Assembly (NCBI RefSeq): GCF_024519155.1
Contig: NZ_JANIFJ010000005.1
Span: 1 to 64,000 of the forward strand
Reading direction: 5' to 3'
Length of the DNA: 64,000 bases
Source: Mangrovibrevibacter kandeliae
GTDB lineage: Bacteria; Pseudomonadota; Alphaproteobacteria; Rhizobiales; Rhizobiaceae
Shown here: positions 52,544-61,493 of the stretch, piece after piece
Position numbering within the stretch: position 1 is the stretch's first letter
Layout: every line of letters starts with the position of its first letter
Notes under the pieces: generated by a model
What the model saw: the letters and a program-made list of their open reading frames with translations, nothing else
Told to the model about the DNA's origin: nothing
Databases searched by the model: none
Made by a program: the position numbers and the translations under genes

Positions 52544-54388
52544 CTACTCGAACTTCGCGACCGGCAGGAACTTGATGGTCTCGCCGAAGATGCGGCTCGC
52601 GCTGCGGCGGGGGCCCGCCGTGAAGCCGGCGGCGTAGACCGAGGTCGGAACGTCCCGCATCAGCATGTCGGCCTTCGGCGTCACCAGCGGCTCGGCCTCG
52701 GCCCGGATCTCCGGACTGGTGACCAGGGTGGCCACCTCGATGCGCGAGCGGATCGCATCCTGAGCTTCGATGCGGCGCGAGCGCGGCCGCATCTCGGCAC
52801 TCTTGCGGGTCAGACGGCCGGTCTTGCCAGCCGGAATCACCTCGAGGCGGCCAGCGGCCGGGGCTGCCGCCGCCTGCAGCGAGGCGACGCGGGTTCCGGT
52901 CGCCGCGGCACGGGCAGTCACGCCGGGCGCCGCGTCCGGTGTTCCACCCGCCTGCCCGTCGCCCTGCGGCGGAACGAGCGCGGCGACTTCCTCCACGATG
53001 CTCCGATCGATCGTCGGACCCGGGGCAGCCGGAACTGCCGCCGGTATGGCGGCGGTGTGCAGTGCCGCCGGCGCTGTGGGAGCAGGCATGGACGTGGCGA
53101 CGAGCAGCGGATCGGAAGCCGGCGCCGGCGGGTTCGCCGCGGCATCGAGGATCCGCTCGAACCGCGGCCGCGCAAGCGGCGTCGGCACGGCGAAGGCGAG
53201 CCGCGGTCCGGCCGGCTTCGCCTCCGGCTCGGCAGTCTCAAGCGATGCCACGAGCGCCGCCACATCGTCGGATGCAGCACGGGGAGCCGCGGCCGGAACG
53301 GAGGGGCGCGAGGGCGCCCGGCTCGGCAGCGGAACGATCGCCGCGACCTCGGTGCGGACCTCGAAGGGGATCTCCGCCGCGGGCACCGGACGCTTCGACG
53401 GGCCCGAGTCGAAGCGATCGGGCATAGCGACGCCAGAGGGCAGCGCTGCGGCGCGCACCGAAACGGCCGGCACCGGCGCCGGCGGCGAAACGGCCGCGGC
53501 GACCTCGACCTCCGGCGCGGGCGCCTTCGGCTGCGGCACACGGGCCGCGGGCTGCGGACGCGGCTCGGGCGTTGCCGCCTCGACATCGTCCTCCGCCTCG
53601 TCCTCACCCCCGCCGCCACCGAACAGGGCTGCGAGCAGCGTCTTGCCGCCCGAGCCGCCGCCCGAGGACGAGGAGCCTGCCGAACCGGCATTGGCGACCT
53701 CGATCGAGGTCGAGGTCTTGCGCTGCTTGTAGGAGGCGAGCGCCTGCTGGTAGCCCGGCAGCGGCTTGCCGTCCGAGGGAACGTGCAGCGTGCCGCCGTT
53801 CGGGAACACGGCCACGAGCTCCCGGCGGCTCATGCGCGGCCAGTGCCGCACGTTGCCGACATCGAAATGAACGAACGGCGAGCCGGAGGTCGGATAGTAG
53901 CCGACGCCCCCCACCTGCATCTTCAGGCCGATCTCGCGCAACTTCTTCAGCGGCACGTCCGGCAGCGTGAAATCGAGGGCGCGGCCGAGCATGTGCTGGC
54001 TCTTCTTGGCGACACCGTTGGTGCGCGAGCGCAGCATGCTGTTAGTCTCGGGCGCGCGATAGCCGCAGATCACCTGGATGTAGCTGCTGGAGCCCGACTG
54101 CCGGTAGGCCTCCCAGACGAGATCGAGCAATCGCGGATCCATGTTGACCGGCTGGCTCTCGCGCCAGTCGCGCAGGATCCAGTTGATCTTCTTCAGGCCG
54201 TCCGGAAGATATCGGCCATCCTTCTTGTAGGCGATCTCGGCCTTTTCGTGCGTGTGGAGATGATAGAACTTCAGGGTGCGGGTCTCGGCTCGGGCAGCCG
54301 TTCCGGCAAGGGCGAGAACCGCGGCACAGGTGGCGATCGTCGCAGCGCGCCCAATCGCGCGGCCGACAAGGTCGGTCAGTCCAAACAT
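52544..54388 (-). CDS. DUF882 / M15-type peptidoglycan endopeptidase with long disordered tail
   Basis: The 614-residue protein has a signal peptide and an N-terminal MepK/YcbK-type domain (about 35-225). Its metal site is in SQHMLGRALDFTLPD and PFVHFDVGNVRHWPR, and GYRAPETNSMLR supplies the conserved Arg. Such enzymes cut peptide cross-links in murein. The remaining 390 residues are rich in Ala, Pro and Val and probably disordered. Most family members are 180-300 residues, so the tail is an extension. It is transcribed alone and faces away from pepF. Confidence 0.88.
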   Translation of the reverse strand: MFGLTDLVGRAIGRAATIATCAAVLALAGTAARAETRTLKFYHLHTHEKAEIAYKKDGRYLPDGLKKINWILRDWRESQPVNMDPRLLDLVWEAYRQSGSSSYIQVICGYRAPETNSMLRSRTNGVAKKSQHMLGRALDFTLPDVPLKKLREIGLKMQVGGVGYYPTSGSPFVHFDVGNVRHWPRMSRRELVAVFPNGGTLHVPSDGKPLPGYQQALASYKQRKTSTSIEVANAGSAGSSSSGGGSGGKTLLAALFGGGGGEDEAEDDVEAATPEPRPQPAARVPQPKAPAPEVEVAAAVSPPAPVPAVSVRAAALPSGVAMPDRFDSGPSKRPVPAAEIPFEVRTEVAAIVPLPSRAPSRPSVPAAAPRAASDDVAALVASLETAEPEAKPAGPRLAFAVPTPLARPRFERILDAAANPPAPASDPLLVATSMPAPTAPAALHTAAIPAAVPAAPGPTIDRSIVEEVAALVPPQGDGQAGGTPDAAPGVTARAAATGTRVASLQAAAAPAAGRLEVIPAGKTGRLTRKSAEMRPRSRRIEAQDAIRSRIEVATLVTSPEIRAEAEPLVTPKADMLMRDVPTSVYAAGFTAGPRRSASRIFGETIKFLPVAKFE

Positions 54389-54822
54389 TCTCGTCCGGTT
54401 CCCCTCGATCGCTGGGCCCGCAAAACTCCCCGAGCCGGCCCGGCAACATGTTGGTGCAGCATCTCGTTGGGAGAGAAGTGCGGCATCAAGATGACGCTTA
54501 GCTCAGATCACGCGTCCAATACAAAATAAAATGGTTAATCGCCGGTGAAATTGGCTGCCCTCCAGCGTGGAGCAAGTTCCGTACGCGGACCTCGCGGCCC
54601 TCTACAGGCGATGGCCTCCCCGCCCCGTTCGTCTCGAACTATGACAATCGGGCTATATTACTCGGGTGCAGCCGCGACAAGATCAAGAAGCAAGCCGCAC
54701 CCCCCTCGAGGTGCAGCCACCGCACACGGCATGACAGAGGGCCCGATTGGCGCTAGACCGCCCCCGACTGCGTCGGACACCGACCTTCGCCGGTGGCCGC
54801 CCCCAACGAAGACGAGGATCCC
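54389..54822. other. 434-bp gene-free divergent promoter region
   Basis: The only distinctive sequence is an AT-rich patch at about 54515-54540. It includes ATGGTTAA (54531-54538), the complement of the CtrA half-site TTAACCAT. It probably serves the endopeptidase gene on the minus strand. Further toward pepF I see no element beyond its ribosome site (GAGGA, 54814-54818). Confidence 0.4.
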
Positions 54823-56637
54823 ATGCGTTCGACTTCCTCCACCGCCGGATCCGGGGCCGACATGCTTCCGCACTGGAACCTGGCGGATCTCTATGCCGGC
54901 CTCGACGATCCGCGGATCAAGGCCGACGTCGCGCAATCCGAGACGATCGCGCGCGAGTTCCAGGCCCGCTGGCGCGGTCGTCTGGCGGAGGCCTCCACGC
55001 GCGCCGGCACGGACGGGCTCGCCGCCGCGATCGCAGCCTTCGAGGACCTCGACGAGCGGCTCGGACGGCTGATCTCCTACGCCAGCCTCGTCTATGCGGG
55101 CGACACGTCCGCGCCGGCACACGCCAAGTTCTACGGCGACATGCAGGCGAAACTGACGGATATCTCGGCCTTGCTCCTGTTCTTTCCGCTGGAGCTGAAC
55201 CGGCTGGAGGACGCCGACGTCGATGCCGCGGTGGCGGCCGATCCGGCCCTCGCGCACTACCGGCCCTGGCTCCTCGACCTGCGCAAGGACAAGCCGTTCC
55301 AGCTCGACGACCGGCTCGAGGAGCTGTTCCTGGAGAAGTCGCAGACCGGCCACTCCGCCTGGAACCGGCTGTTCGACGAGACGATGACGGCGCTGCGGTT
55401 CTCGGTCGGCGGCGAAGACCTCGGCCTCGAATCGACGCTCAACCTGTTGCAGGACCCGGACCGCGAGAAGCGCCGGCTCGCGGCCGCTGCCCTCGCCGAG
55501 GTTCTTGGGGCGAACCTGCGCGTCTTCACGCTGATCACCAACACCCTCGCCAAGGACAAGGAGATCTCCGACCGCTGGCGCGGCTTCGGCGATGTCGCCG
55601 ACTCGCGCCACCTGGCGAACCGGGTCGAGCGCGAGGTCGTCGATGCCCTGTCGGACGCCGTCGTGGCGGCCTACCCGACGCTGTCGCACCGCTACTACGC
55701 GCTGAAGGCGAAGTGGCTCGGCCTCGAGCGGCTCGCCCACTACGACCGGAACGCGCCGCTGCCGGAGACGCCGCAGCGGGAGATCGGCTGGAACGAGGCA
55801 CGCGACACCGTGCTGTCGGCCTATGCCGGCTTCTCACCCGACATGGCCGAGATCGCCGGCCGCTTCTTCGACCATGGCTGGATCGATGCGGCGCTGCGCC
55901 CTGGCAAGTCGCCGGGCGCCTTCGCGCATCCGACCGTGCCCTCGGCCCATCCCTACGTGCTCCTCAACTACATGGGCAAGCCGCGCGACGTGATGACCCT
56001 CGCGCATGAGCTCGGTCACGGCGTGCACCAGGTGCTCGCGGCCCCGCAGGGGGCGCTGATGGCACCGACGCCGCTGACGCTGGCCGAAACCGCCTCGGTC
56101 TTCGGCGAGATGCTGACCTTCCGTTCGCTGCTCGATCGCACGACCGATCGCCGCGAGCGCAAGGCCCTGCTCGCCTCCAAGGTCGAGGACATGCTGAACA
56201 CCGTGGTTCGGCAGATCGCCTTCTACCAGTTCGAGCGCGCGGTCCATGTGGAGCGGCGCGGCGGCGAGCTGACCGCCGAGCGGCTGGGCGAGATCTGGCT
56301 CGACGTCCAGAAGCAGAGCCTCGGCCCGGCGATCGAGTTCGGCCCCGGCTATGAGACCTTCTGGACCTACATCCCGCACTTCATCCATTCGCCCTTCTAC
56401 GTCTACGCCTATGCCTTCGGCGACTGCCTGGTGAACTCGCTCTTTGCGGTCTACCAGGGCGCCGCAAGCGGCTTTCAGGAGAAGTACTTCGAAATGCTGC
56501 GGGCCGGCGGCACGCGGCACCACTCCGAGCTTCTGGCGCCGTTCGGACTCGATGCCTCGGACCCGGCCTTCTGGTCGAAGGGCCTGTCGGTGATCGCCGG
56601 GTTCATCGACGAACTCGAGGCGCTGGACGCCGCCTGA
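54823..56637 (+). CDS. pepF: M3 family oligoendopeptidase F
   Basis: The product of about 604 residues is a cytoplasmic M3B metallopeptidase with the zinc motif LAHELGHGVHQVL and the third ligand in LAETASVFGEMLTF. Helical N-terminal and C-terminal regions close over the active site. It degrades peptides of about 7-17 residues. I chose ATG 54823 (MRSTSSTAGSGADML), with GAGGA four bases before; a GTG ten codons earlier is in frame but less likely. It is a single gene. Confidence 0.93.
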   Translation: MRSTSSTAGSGADMLPHWNLADLYAGLDDPRIKADVAQSETIAREFQARWRGRLAEASTRAGTDGLAAAIAAFEDLDERLGRLISYASLVYAGDTSAPAHAKFYGDMQAKLTDISALLLFFPLELNRLEDADVDAAVAADPALAHYRPWLLDLRKDKPFQLDDRLEELFLEKSQTGHSAWNRLFDETMTALRFSVGGEDLGLESTLNLLQDPDREKRRLAAAALAEVLGANLRVFTLITNTLAKDKEISDRWRGFGDVADSRHLANRVEREVVDALSDAVVAAYPTLSHRYYALKAKWLGLERLAHYDRNAPLPETPQREIGWNEARDTVLSAYAGFSPDMAEIAGRFFDHGWIDAALRPGKSPGAFAHPTVPSAHPYVLLNYMGKPRDVMTLAHELGHGVHQVLAAPQGALMAPTPLTLAETASVFGEMLTFRSLLDRTTDRRERKALLASKVEDMLNTVVRQIAFYQFERAVHVERRGGELTAERLGEIWLDVQKQSLGPAIEFGPGYETFWTYIPHFIHSPFYVYAYAFGDCLVNSLFAVYQGAASGFQEKYFEMLRAGGTRHHSELLAPFGLDASDPAFWSKGLSVIAGFIDELEALDAA

Positions 56638-56831
56638 TCGCCGGCGGCCGTGAGCGGGAGATGCGATCACCAAGGCCGCACGAGCGCATCGAGGGACGGA
56701 GGTCCGTCGATGCCGCCCGCTCCCCGGCCCTTTCCATCCTTGCCAATGTGCTTTAGCCGGAGACCTCAGCGTAGCCCGTAGCCCACGGAAGCCCCGACGC
56801 ATCATCCCACAGACCGGAAGGAACCTGCCGA

Positions 56832-58277
56832 ATGGCGAATGAAGATTATCCCGTTTATGCCGACATTACCGGCCCAATCGTGATGATCGGCTTCGGTTCG
56901 ATCGGCCGCGGCACGCTGCCGCTGATCGAACGCCACTTCACCTTCGACAAGTCCCGCCTGACCGTCGTCGATCCGAACGAGCGCCACCGCGCTCAGGTCG
57001 ACGCGCATGGGTATCGCTTCGTCAAGGAGGCGGTGACGCGGGAGAACTACGAGGCGCTGCTGACCCCGCTTCTCACCAACGGCGAAGGCCAGGGCTTCTG
57101 CGTCAATCTCTCGGTCGACACCAGCTCGCTCGACCTCATGAAGCTGTGCCGCAAGCTCGGCGTTCTCTACATCGACACCGTCGTGGAGCCGTGGCTCGGC
57201 TTCTACTATGACGAGGAGCTGCGCAACGAGGAGCGCACCAACTACCGCCTGCGCGACGCGGTGCAGCGCGAGAAGCTGGCCAATCCGGGCGGCACGACCG
57301 CCGTCTCCTGCTGCGGCGCCAACCCCGGCATGGTGTCCTGGTTCGTCAAGCAGGCCCTGCTCGACATCGCGCGCGACACAGGCATCGAGACGCCCGAGCC
57401 GGCTGCCGGTGACCGTGCCGCCTGGGCCGCGCTGATGCGCCAGGTCGGCGTCAAGGGCATCCACGTCGCCGAACGCGACACCCAGTATGCCCCGACGCAG
57501 AAGCCGATCGGCGTGTTCCGCAACACCTGGTCGGTCGACGGGTTCCTGTCGGAGGGCATGCAGCCGGCCGAACTCGGCTGGGGCACGCACGAGAAGTGGT
57601 TGCCGGCGACCGCGCGCAAGCACAGCCGCGGCTCGCGCGCCGCGATCTTCCTCGAGCAGCCCGGCGCCAACACCCGCGTGCGCACCTGGTGTCCGACCCC
57701 GGGGCCGCAGTTCGGCTACCTGGTGACGCACAACGAGGCGATCTCGCTCGCCGACTACTTCACCGTGCGATCGGGCAGCGGCGAGGTCCAGTTCCGCCCC
57801 ACCTGCCACTATGCCTACCACCCCTGCAACGACGCGGTGCTGTCGCTGAACGAGCTGTTCGGCGCGGCCGGCAAGTTCCAGCCGGTGCACGAGCTGATGA
57901 CGGAGGAGGTGCTGGTCGAGGGTGTCGACGAACTGGGCGTCCTGCTCTTCGGGCACGAGAAGAACGCCTACTGGTACGGCTCCCGGCTGAGCCTCGCCGA
58001 GGCGCGGCAGCTGGCACCCTTTCAGAACGCCACGGCGCTCCAGGTCACCTCGGCGGTTCTCACCGGCATGGTGTGGGCGCTGGAAAATCCGGAGCGCGGC
58101 ATCGTGGAGACCGAGGAGATGGACTTCCACCGCTGTCTCGAGATCCAGAAGCCGTATCTCGGTCCCGTCGAGGGGATCTTCACCGACTGGACGCCGCTGA
58201 CCGACCGGCCCGGGCTCTTCGACGAGGATCTCGATATGGACGATCCCTGGCAATTCAAGAACATCCTCGTGCGATAA
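56832..58277 (+). CDS. hss: Homospermidine synthase
   Basis: The 481-residue enzyme matches bacterial Hss end to end. The NAD-binding site is in VMIGFGSIGRGTLPL; further blocks are DTVVEPWLGFYYDE, AVSCCGANPGMVSWFVKQ and TQKPIGVFRNTWSVDGF. It makes sym-homospermidine from two putrescines with NAD, the main long polyamine of many rhizobia. It is a single gene; no ornithine decarboxylase is adjacent. The ATG at 56832 has AAGGAA upstream. Confidence 0.95.
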   Translation: MANEDYPVYADITGPIVMIGFGSIGRGTLPLIERHFTFDKSRLTVVDPNERHRAQVDAHGYRFVKEAVTRENYEALLTPLLTNGEGQGFCVNLSVDTSSLDLMKLCRKLGVLYIDTVVEPWLGFYYDEELRNEERTNYRLRDAVQREKLANPGGTTAVSCCGANPGMVSWFVKQALLDIARDTGIETPEPAAGDRAAWAALMRQVGVKGIHVAERDTQYAPTQKPIGVFRNTWSVDGFLSEGMQPAELGWGTHEKWLPATARKHSRGSRAAIFLEQPGANTRVRTWCPTPGPQFGYLVTHNEAISLADYFTVRSGSGEVQFRPTCHYAYHPCNDAVLSLNELFGAAGKFQPVHELMTEEVLVEGVDELGVLLFGHEKNAYWYGSRLSLAEARQLAPFQNATALQVTSAVLTGMVWALENPERGIVETEEMDFHRCLEIQKPYLGPVEGIFTDWTPLTDRPGLFDEDLDMDDPWQFKNILVR

Positions 58278-58383
58278 AACCTGTAGATAAGGCTTGACAA
58301 TCACTCGCTTTGGGATGGCAGCGGCTGGCCTTCTGAAAAAACGGCCTTACCTCAAGGGGATGCGAAACGCTTGAGGATCGCTG

Positions 58384-58869
58384 GTGATGAGTGTGGTGGA
58401 GGCCGATCTCGGCAAGAGGCGCTCGGTCTTGCGCGAGGTGATGGATGCGGTGATGTCCGGCAAACCGGGCAACGTCGCCCGCCACTTTGCGCCAGGCGCG
58501 GTGGTGTCGAGCCGCAGCAATGCAGGAAGCTTCGACGCCCCGTGGTTCGAGCGGCTGGAGGGCGAGTTCCGCCTCGGCGGCGAGCCGGAGGCCAAAGCCT
58601 TCCTGAGCGAGCTGATGCGGCGCGCGACGTTCATATCCTATACGTTGCGCGGCATCATCATCGAGGACGATCAGGGCGCCAGCCGCTGCGACTGGACCAA
58701 GCGCGACGAGCGGGACGGCTCGCTGGTCATCGGTACGACCATGTACTGGTTCGCCTTCACCAGCGACGACCGCATCCGCTCGATCGAGAGCATCGGCTCG
58801 ATCCACTCCGTCATCCCGGCGGCCGACACCGCCCTCGCCGGCGCCCCGCTCGCGTCGGCGCCCCGCTGA
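58384..58869 (+). CDS. SnoaL/NTF2-like hypothetical protein
   Basis: The 161-residue protein resembles NTF2-like cone-fold proteins: an N-terminal helix pair (RSVLREVMDAVMSGKPGNVARHFAPGAVV) followed by curved strands (YTLRGIIIEDDQGASRCDWT and YWFAFTSDDRIRSIESIG). Such proteins are often polyketide cyclases, isomerases or stress proteins; none can be chosen here. GTG 58384 has GAGG seven bases before; the next codon is ATG and may be the true start. It is 106 bp downstream of hss on the same strand. Confidence 0.75.
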   Translation: MMSVVEADLGKRRSVLREVMDAVMSGKPGNVARHFAPGAVVSSRSNAGSFDAPWFERLEGEFRLGGEPEAKAFLSELMRRATFISYTLRGIIIEDDQGASRCDWTKRDERDGSLVIGTTMYWFAFTSDDRIRSIESIGSIHSVIPAADTALAGAPLASAPR

Positions 58870-58976
58870 TCCCCGTGCCCCTCGCGGAGACCGAAGGGCA
58901 GCCCTCTTCTTCTTTGATCGGCATGTGGTCCGGTCGTCCTTCCTCACGCCATCGACACCACTCCCGGAGCCACCTC

Positions 58977-59351
58977 ATGCGCCGTCCAACTGCCGTTGCT
59001 CTTGCCGTCCTCGCCGCCGCGACACTCGGCGCCTGCCAGACCGAGACCCGCACGACCACCGTGGTCGCGGCGGCGCCGAAGGGTGTCGAAGGCGTCTGGT
59101 CGTCGGTCGGCGGACCGGTGGCCTACACCGCGACCTTCACCGGCGGCCGCTTCGTCTCGATGGAGACGGCGACGCGGGCGCCTCTCGCCGAGGGCACCTA
59201 CGTCCTGAACGGGCCCCACCAGGCGACCATCAACTATCGGCGGCCCAGCACCAACGAGCAGATCGCCGTGAACTGCAACCAAGTGCAGCCCGACCGGCTC
59301 TCCTGCGCCTCGTCCAACGGCACGCGGTTCGATCTGGCGCGCCGCGCCTGA
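58977..59351 (+). CDS. Small outer-membrane lipoprotein
   Basis: The 124-residue protein has a lipoprotein signal peptide (MRRPTAVALAVLAAATLGAC), with the lipobox LGAC giving Cys20. The mature domain (GVWSSVGGPVAYTATFTGGR, LAEGTYVLNGPHQATINYRR, QVQPDRLSCASSNGTRFDL) looks like a small beta-barrel domain seen in rhizobial lipoproteins such as Omp10. It is 107 bp after the SnoaL-like gene. Asp is not present at position +2, so outer-membrane sorting is expected. Confidence 0.83.
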   Translation: MRRPTAVALAVLAAATLGACQTETRTTTVVAAAPKGVEGVWSSVGGPVAYTATFTGGRFVSMETATRAPLAEGTYVLNGPHQATINYRRPSTNEQIAVNCNQVQPDRLSCASSNGTRFDLARRA

Positions 59352-59375
59352 TCCTCGGGCAGCGGCGGCATCCCC

Positions 59376-59738
59376 TCACCGATCGATCGCGGCCGCCCCC
59401 TTCCCCTCCAGATGCGCCTGCAGTCGCGCCAGCGCATCGTCCCACTGGCCGGAAACGGCCTGCAGGTAGGCGCCCGCCTCCTGGATGGAGTGCGGCTTGA
59501 ATTTGAACCGCGTCTCGCGGCCGCGACGCTGACGCCCGACGAACCCCGTCGCTTCCAACACCGCGAGGTGCTTGGTCACCGCCTGGCGTGTCAGCGCGCC
59601 GTCGGTGGAGAGGCTGGCGATCGACCGCTCCTGCCCGTCTGCGAGCCGGTGGAGGAGTGCGAGCCGCGTCGGGTCGCCAAGAGCGGCGAATATCCGCGCC
59701 GCCTCGGCAAGCCCGGATGCGCCGGCCTCAGGCGACAT
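59376..59738 (-). CDS. ArsR/SmtB family regulator
   Basis: The 120-residue winged-helix protein (AARIFAALGDPTRLALLHRL, then LTRQAVTKHLAVLEATGFVG) is of the ArsR type without cysteine metal sites. The missing cysteines and its pairing with an SRPBCC (AHSA1) gene make it like the ArsR regulators that sit beside SRPBCC proteins, which do not sense arsenic. It overlaps the SRPBCC stop by 11 bp and is cotranscribed with it. The signal it senses is unknown. Confidence 0.87.
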   Translation of the reverse strand: MSPEAGASGLAEAARIFAALGDPTRLALLHRLADGQERSIASLSTDGALTRQAVTKHLAVLEATGFVGRQRRGRETRFKFKPHSIQEAGAYLQAVSGQWDDALARLQAHLEGKGAAAIDR

Positions 59739-60165
59739 GTGCGGCGATGTTGGCGGCCTGGATCGTCCAGCCGCGGTCGTTCATCCGCAGCGCCTCGTCG
59801 AAGCGGTGCGGCGGCAGTGCGTCGAAGCCGCTCTCGGTAATCGTCAGATGCGTTCCGACCGTCGACGGTCGCAGCGCGAAGGTGACGAGCGTCGGGGGCT
59901 CGTCCGCGTAGTCCACCGTCGGATCGATCGCATAGGGGTGCCAGGAAAAGGCGAAGACATACGGCTCCATCCGCTCCACCCTGGCTCGCCATGTCAGGTG
60001 CTCGTAGCCGGGATACGTCATTGCGCCGGTCGCCATTTCGCCGACCCGGAACGGCCCGTCGAGCCAGACGCGAAACCAGCTGCCGAACTCCTCGTGGTCG
60101 GTCACCGCGCGCCACACCCGGTCGACCGGCGCAGCGAGGTCGATCTCTTTCCTGATCTCGTTCAT
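59728..60165 (-). CDS. SRPBCC (AHSA1-like) domain protein
   Basis: The 145-residue protein has the AHSA1-type helix-grip fold (MNEIRKEIDLAAPVDRVWRA, GEMATGAMTYPGYEHLTWR, FAFSWHPYAIDP, TITESGFDALP). Such proteins bind hydrophobic ligands or act as Hsp90-cochaperone relatives; the ligand is unknown. AGGAGG stands seven bases before the ATG at 60163-60165. It is the first gene of a two-gene unit with an ArsR-type regulator, a common pairing. Confidence 0.87.
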   Translation of the reverse strand: MNEIRKEIDLAAPVDRVWRAVTDHEEFGSWFRVWLDGPFRVGEMATGAMTYPGYEHLTWRARVERMEPYVFAFSWHPYAIDPTVDYADEPPTLVTFALRPSTVGTHLTITESGFDALPPHRFDEALRMNDRGWTIQAANIAAHVA

Positions 60166-60331
60166 ATGCAACCTCCTGGTTGCCTTAGCGATCGCACAGG
60201 CACGAACGACATGCAACCCCGAAGTTGCCTGATGGGCCGAAGCGACGGTGTGCCGAGACACAAGGCTGTTTCGCCGACATGGGTTGTTTATATGAGGTCC
60301 AGACCGCGACCCGAACCTGCACCGAGATCCG

Positions 60332-61393
60332 ATGACCGCCCATACCCTCACCGTCGCCGAGCGTGCCATCGGCCCCCTGCCCGCCGGCCATCCCCCTGTC
60401 GCCAAGCCGAAGATCGGCGTGCTGCTGGTCAATCTCGGCACACCCGACGGCACCGACTACAAGCCGATGCGGCGCTACCTCGCCGAGTTCCTGTCCGACA
60501 GGCGCGTCATCGAATGGCCGCGGGCGGTGTGGTATCCGATCCTCTACGGCATCGTCCTCAACACGCGGCCGAAGAAGTCGGGCCACGCCTACGCGACGAT
60601 CTGGAACAAGGAGCGCAACGAGTCACCGCTGCGCACCTTCACCCGGGCACAGGGGGAAAAGCTCGCCGAGCGCCTCATGGCGCATCCGGAGATCGCGGTG
60701 GACTGGGGCATGCGTTACGGGCAGCCCTCCGTCGCAGAGAAGGTCGATGCGCTGATCGCCCGTGGCTGCGAGCGCATCCTCTGCTTCCCGCTCTACCCGC
60801 AGTACTCGGCCTCGACGACGGCGACGGTCAACGACGTCTTCTTCAAGCACCTGATGGGCAAGCGCTGGATGCCGGCGGCCCGCACCGTGCCGGCCTACCA
60901 CGACGAGCCGGTCTACATCGACGCGCTCGCCCGTTCGATCGAGACGCATCTGTCGACGCTGGACTTCGAGCCGGAAAAGGTCATCGCCTCCTATCATGGC
61001 ATCCCGCAGAGCTACTTCCGCAAGGGCGACCCGTATCACTGTCACTGCCAGAAGACCTCGCGGCTGCTGAACGAGCGGCTGGGCTGGCCGGAAGGCCGGC
61101 TGATGACGACCTTCCAGTCGCGCTTCGGCCCGGAGGAGTGGCTGCAGCCCTATACCGACAAGACCGTGCAGGCGCTCGCCGAAGGCGGAACGAAGCGGAT
61201 CGCCGTGTTCAACCCCGGCTTCGTCTCCGACTGCCTCGAGACGCTGGAGGAGATCGCGGTCGGCGTCGGCGAGATCTTCCGCGAGCATGGCGGGGAGAAC
61301 TTCACCCACATCCCCTGCCTCAACGACAGCGAACCGGGCATGGCGGTCATCGAAACGCTGGTGCGGCGGGAGCTGCAGGGCTGGATCGCCTAG
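60332..61393 (+). CDS. hemH: Ferrochelatase
   Basis: The 353-residue enzyme inserts Fe(II) into protoporphyrin IX in heme synthesis. It shows KIGVLLVNLGTPDGTD, YPQYSASTTATVND, the metal-site His in IASYHGIPQSYFRKGD and the Glu motif in NPGFVSDCLETLEEI. Cysteines in YHCHCQKTSRLL lie in the position used for product contacts, but no complete iron-sulfur set is obvious at the C terminus. It is upstream of the SPFH-nfeD pair by 100 bp. Confidence 0.95.
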   Translation: MTAHTLTVAERAIGPLPAGHPPVAKPKIGVLLVNLGTPDGTDYKPMRRYLAEFLSDRRVIEWPRAVWYPILYGIVLNTRPKKSGHAYATIWNKERNESPLRTFTRAQGEKLAERLMAHPEIAVDWGMRYGQPSVAEKVDALIARGCERILCFPLYPQYSASTTATVNDVFFKHLMGKRWMPAARTVPAYHDEPVYIDALARSIETHLSTLDFEPEKVIASYHGIPQSYFRKGDPYHCHCQKTSRLLNERLGWPEGRLMTTFQSRFGPEEWLQPYTDKTVQALAEGGTKRIAVFNPGFVSDCLETLEEIAVGVGEIFREHGGENFTHIPCLNDSEPGMAVIETLVRRELQGWIA

Positions 61394-61493
61394 CGCCGGC
61401 GCACGGGACGCTTTTCACGCGGCGCCGGGCCGCCCATGCTAGTGTGGCCGCGCGCCGTAGCATCTGCGGCGCTGCTTGTTCGGGAGGCGAGGC

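Noticed and set aside
52189-52575. A 128-codon plus-strand frame upstream of the DUF882 gene
   Set aside because: It has no ribosome site and low-complexity Arg/Pro composition, and it overlaps the end of the DUF882 gene on the other strand.
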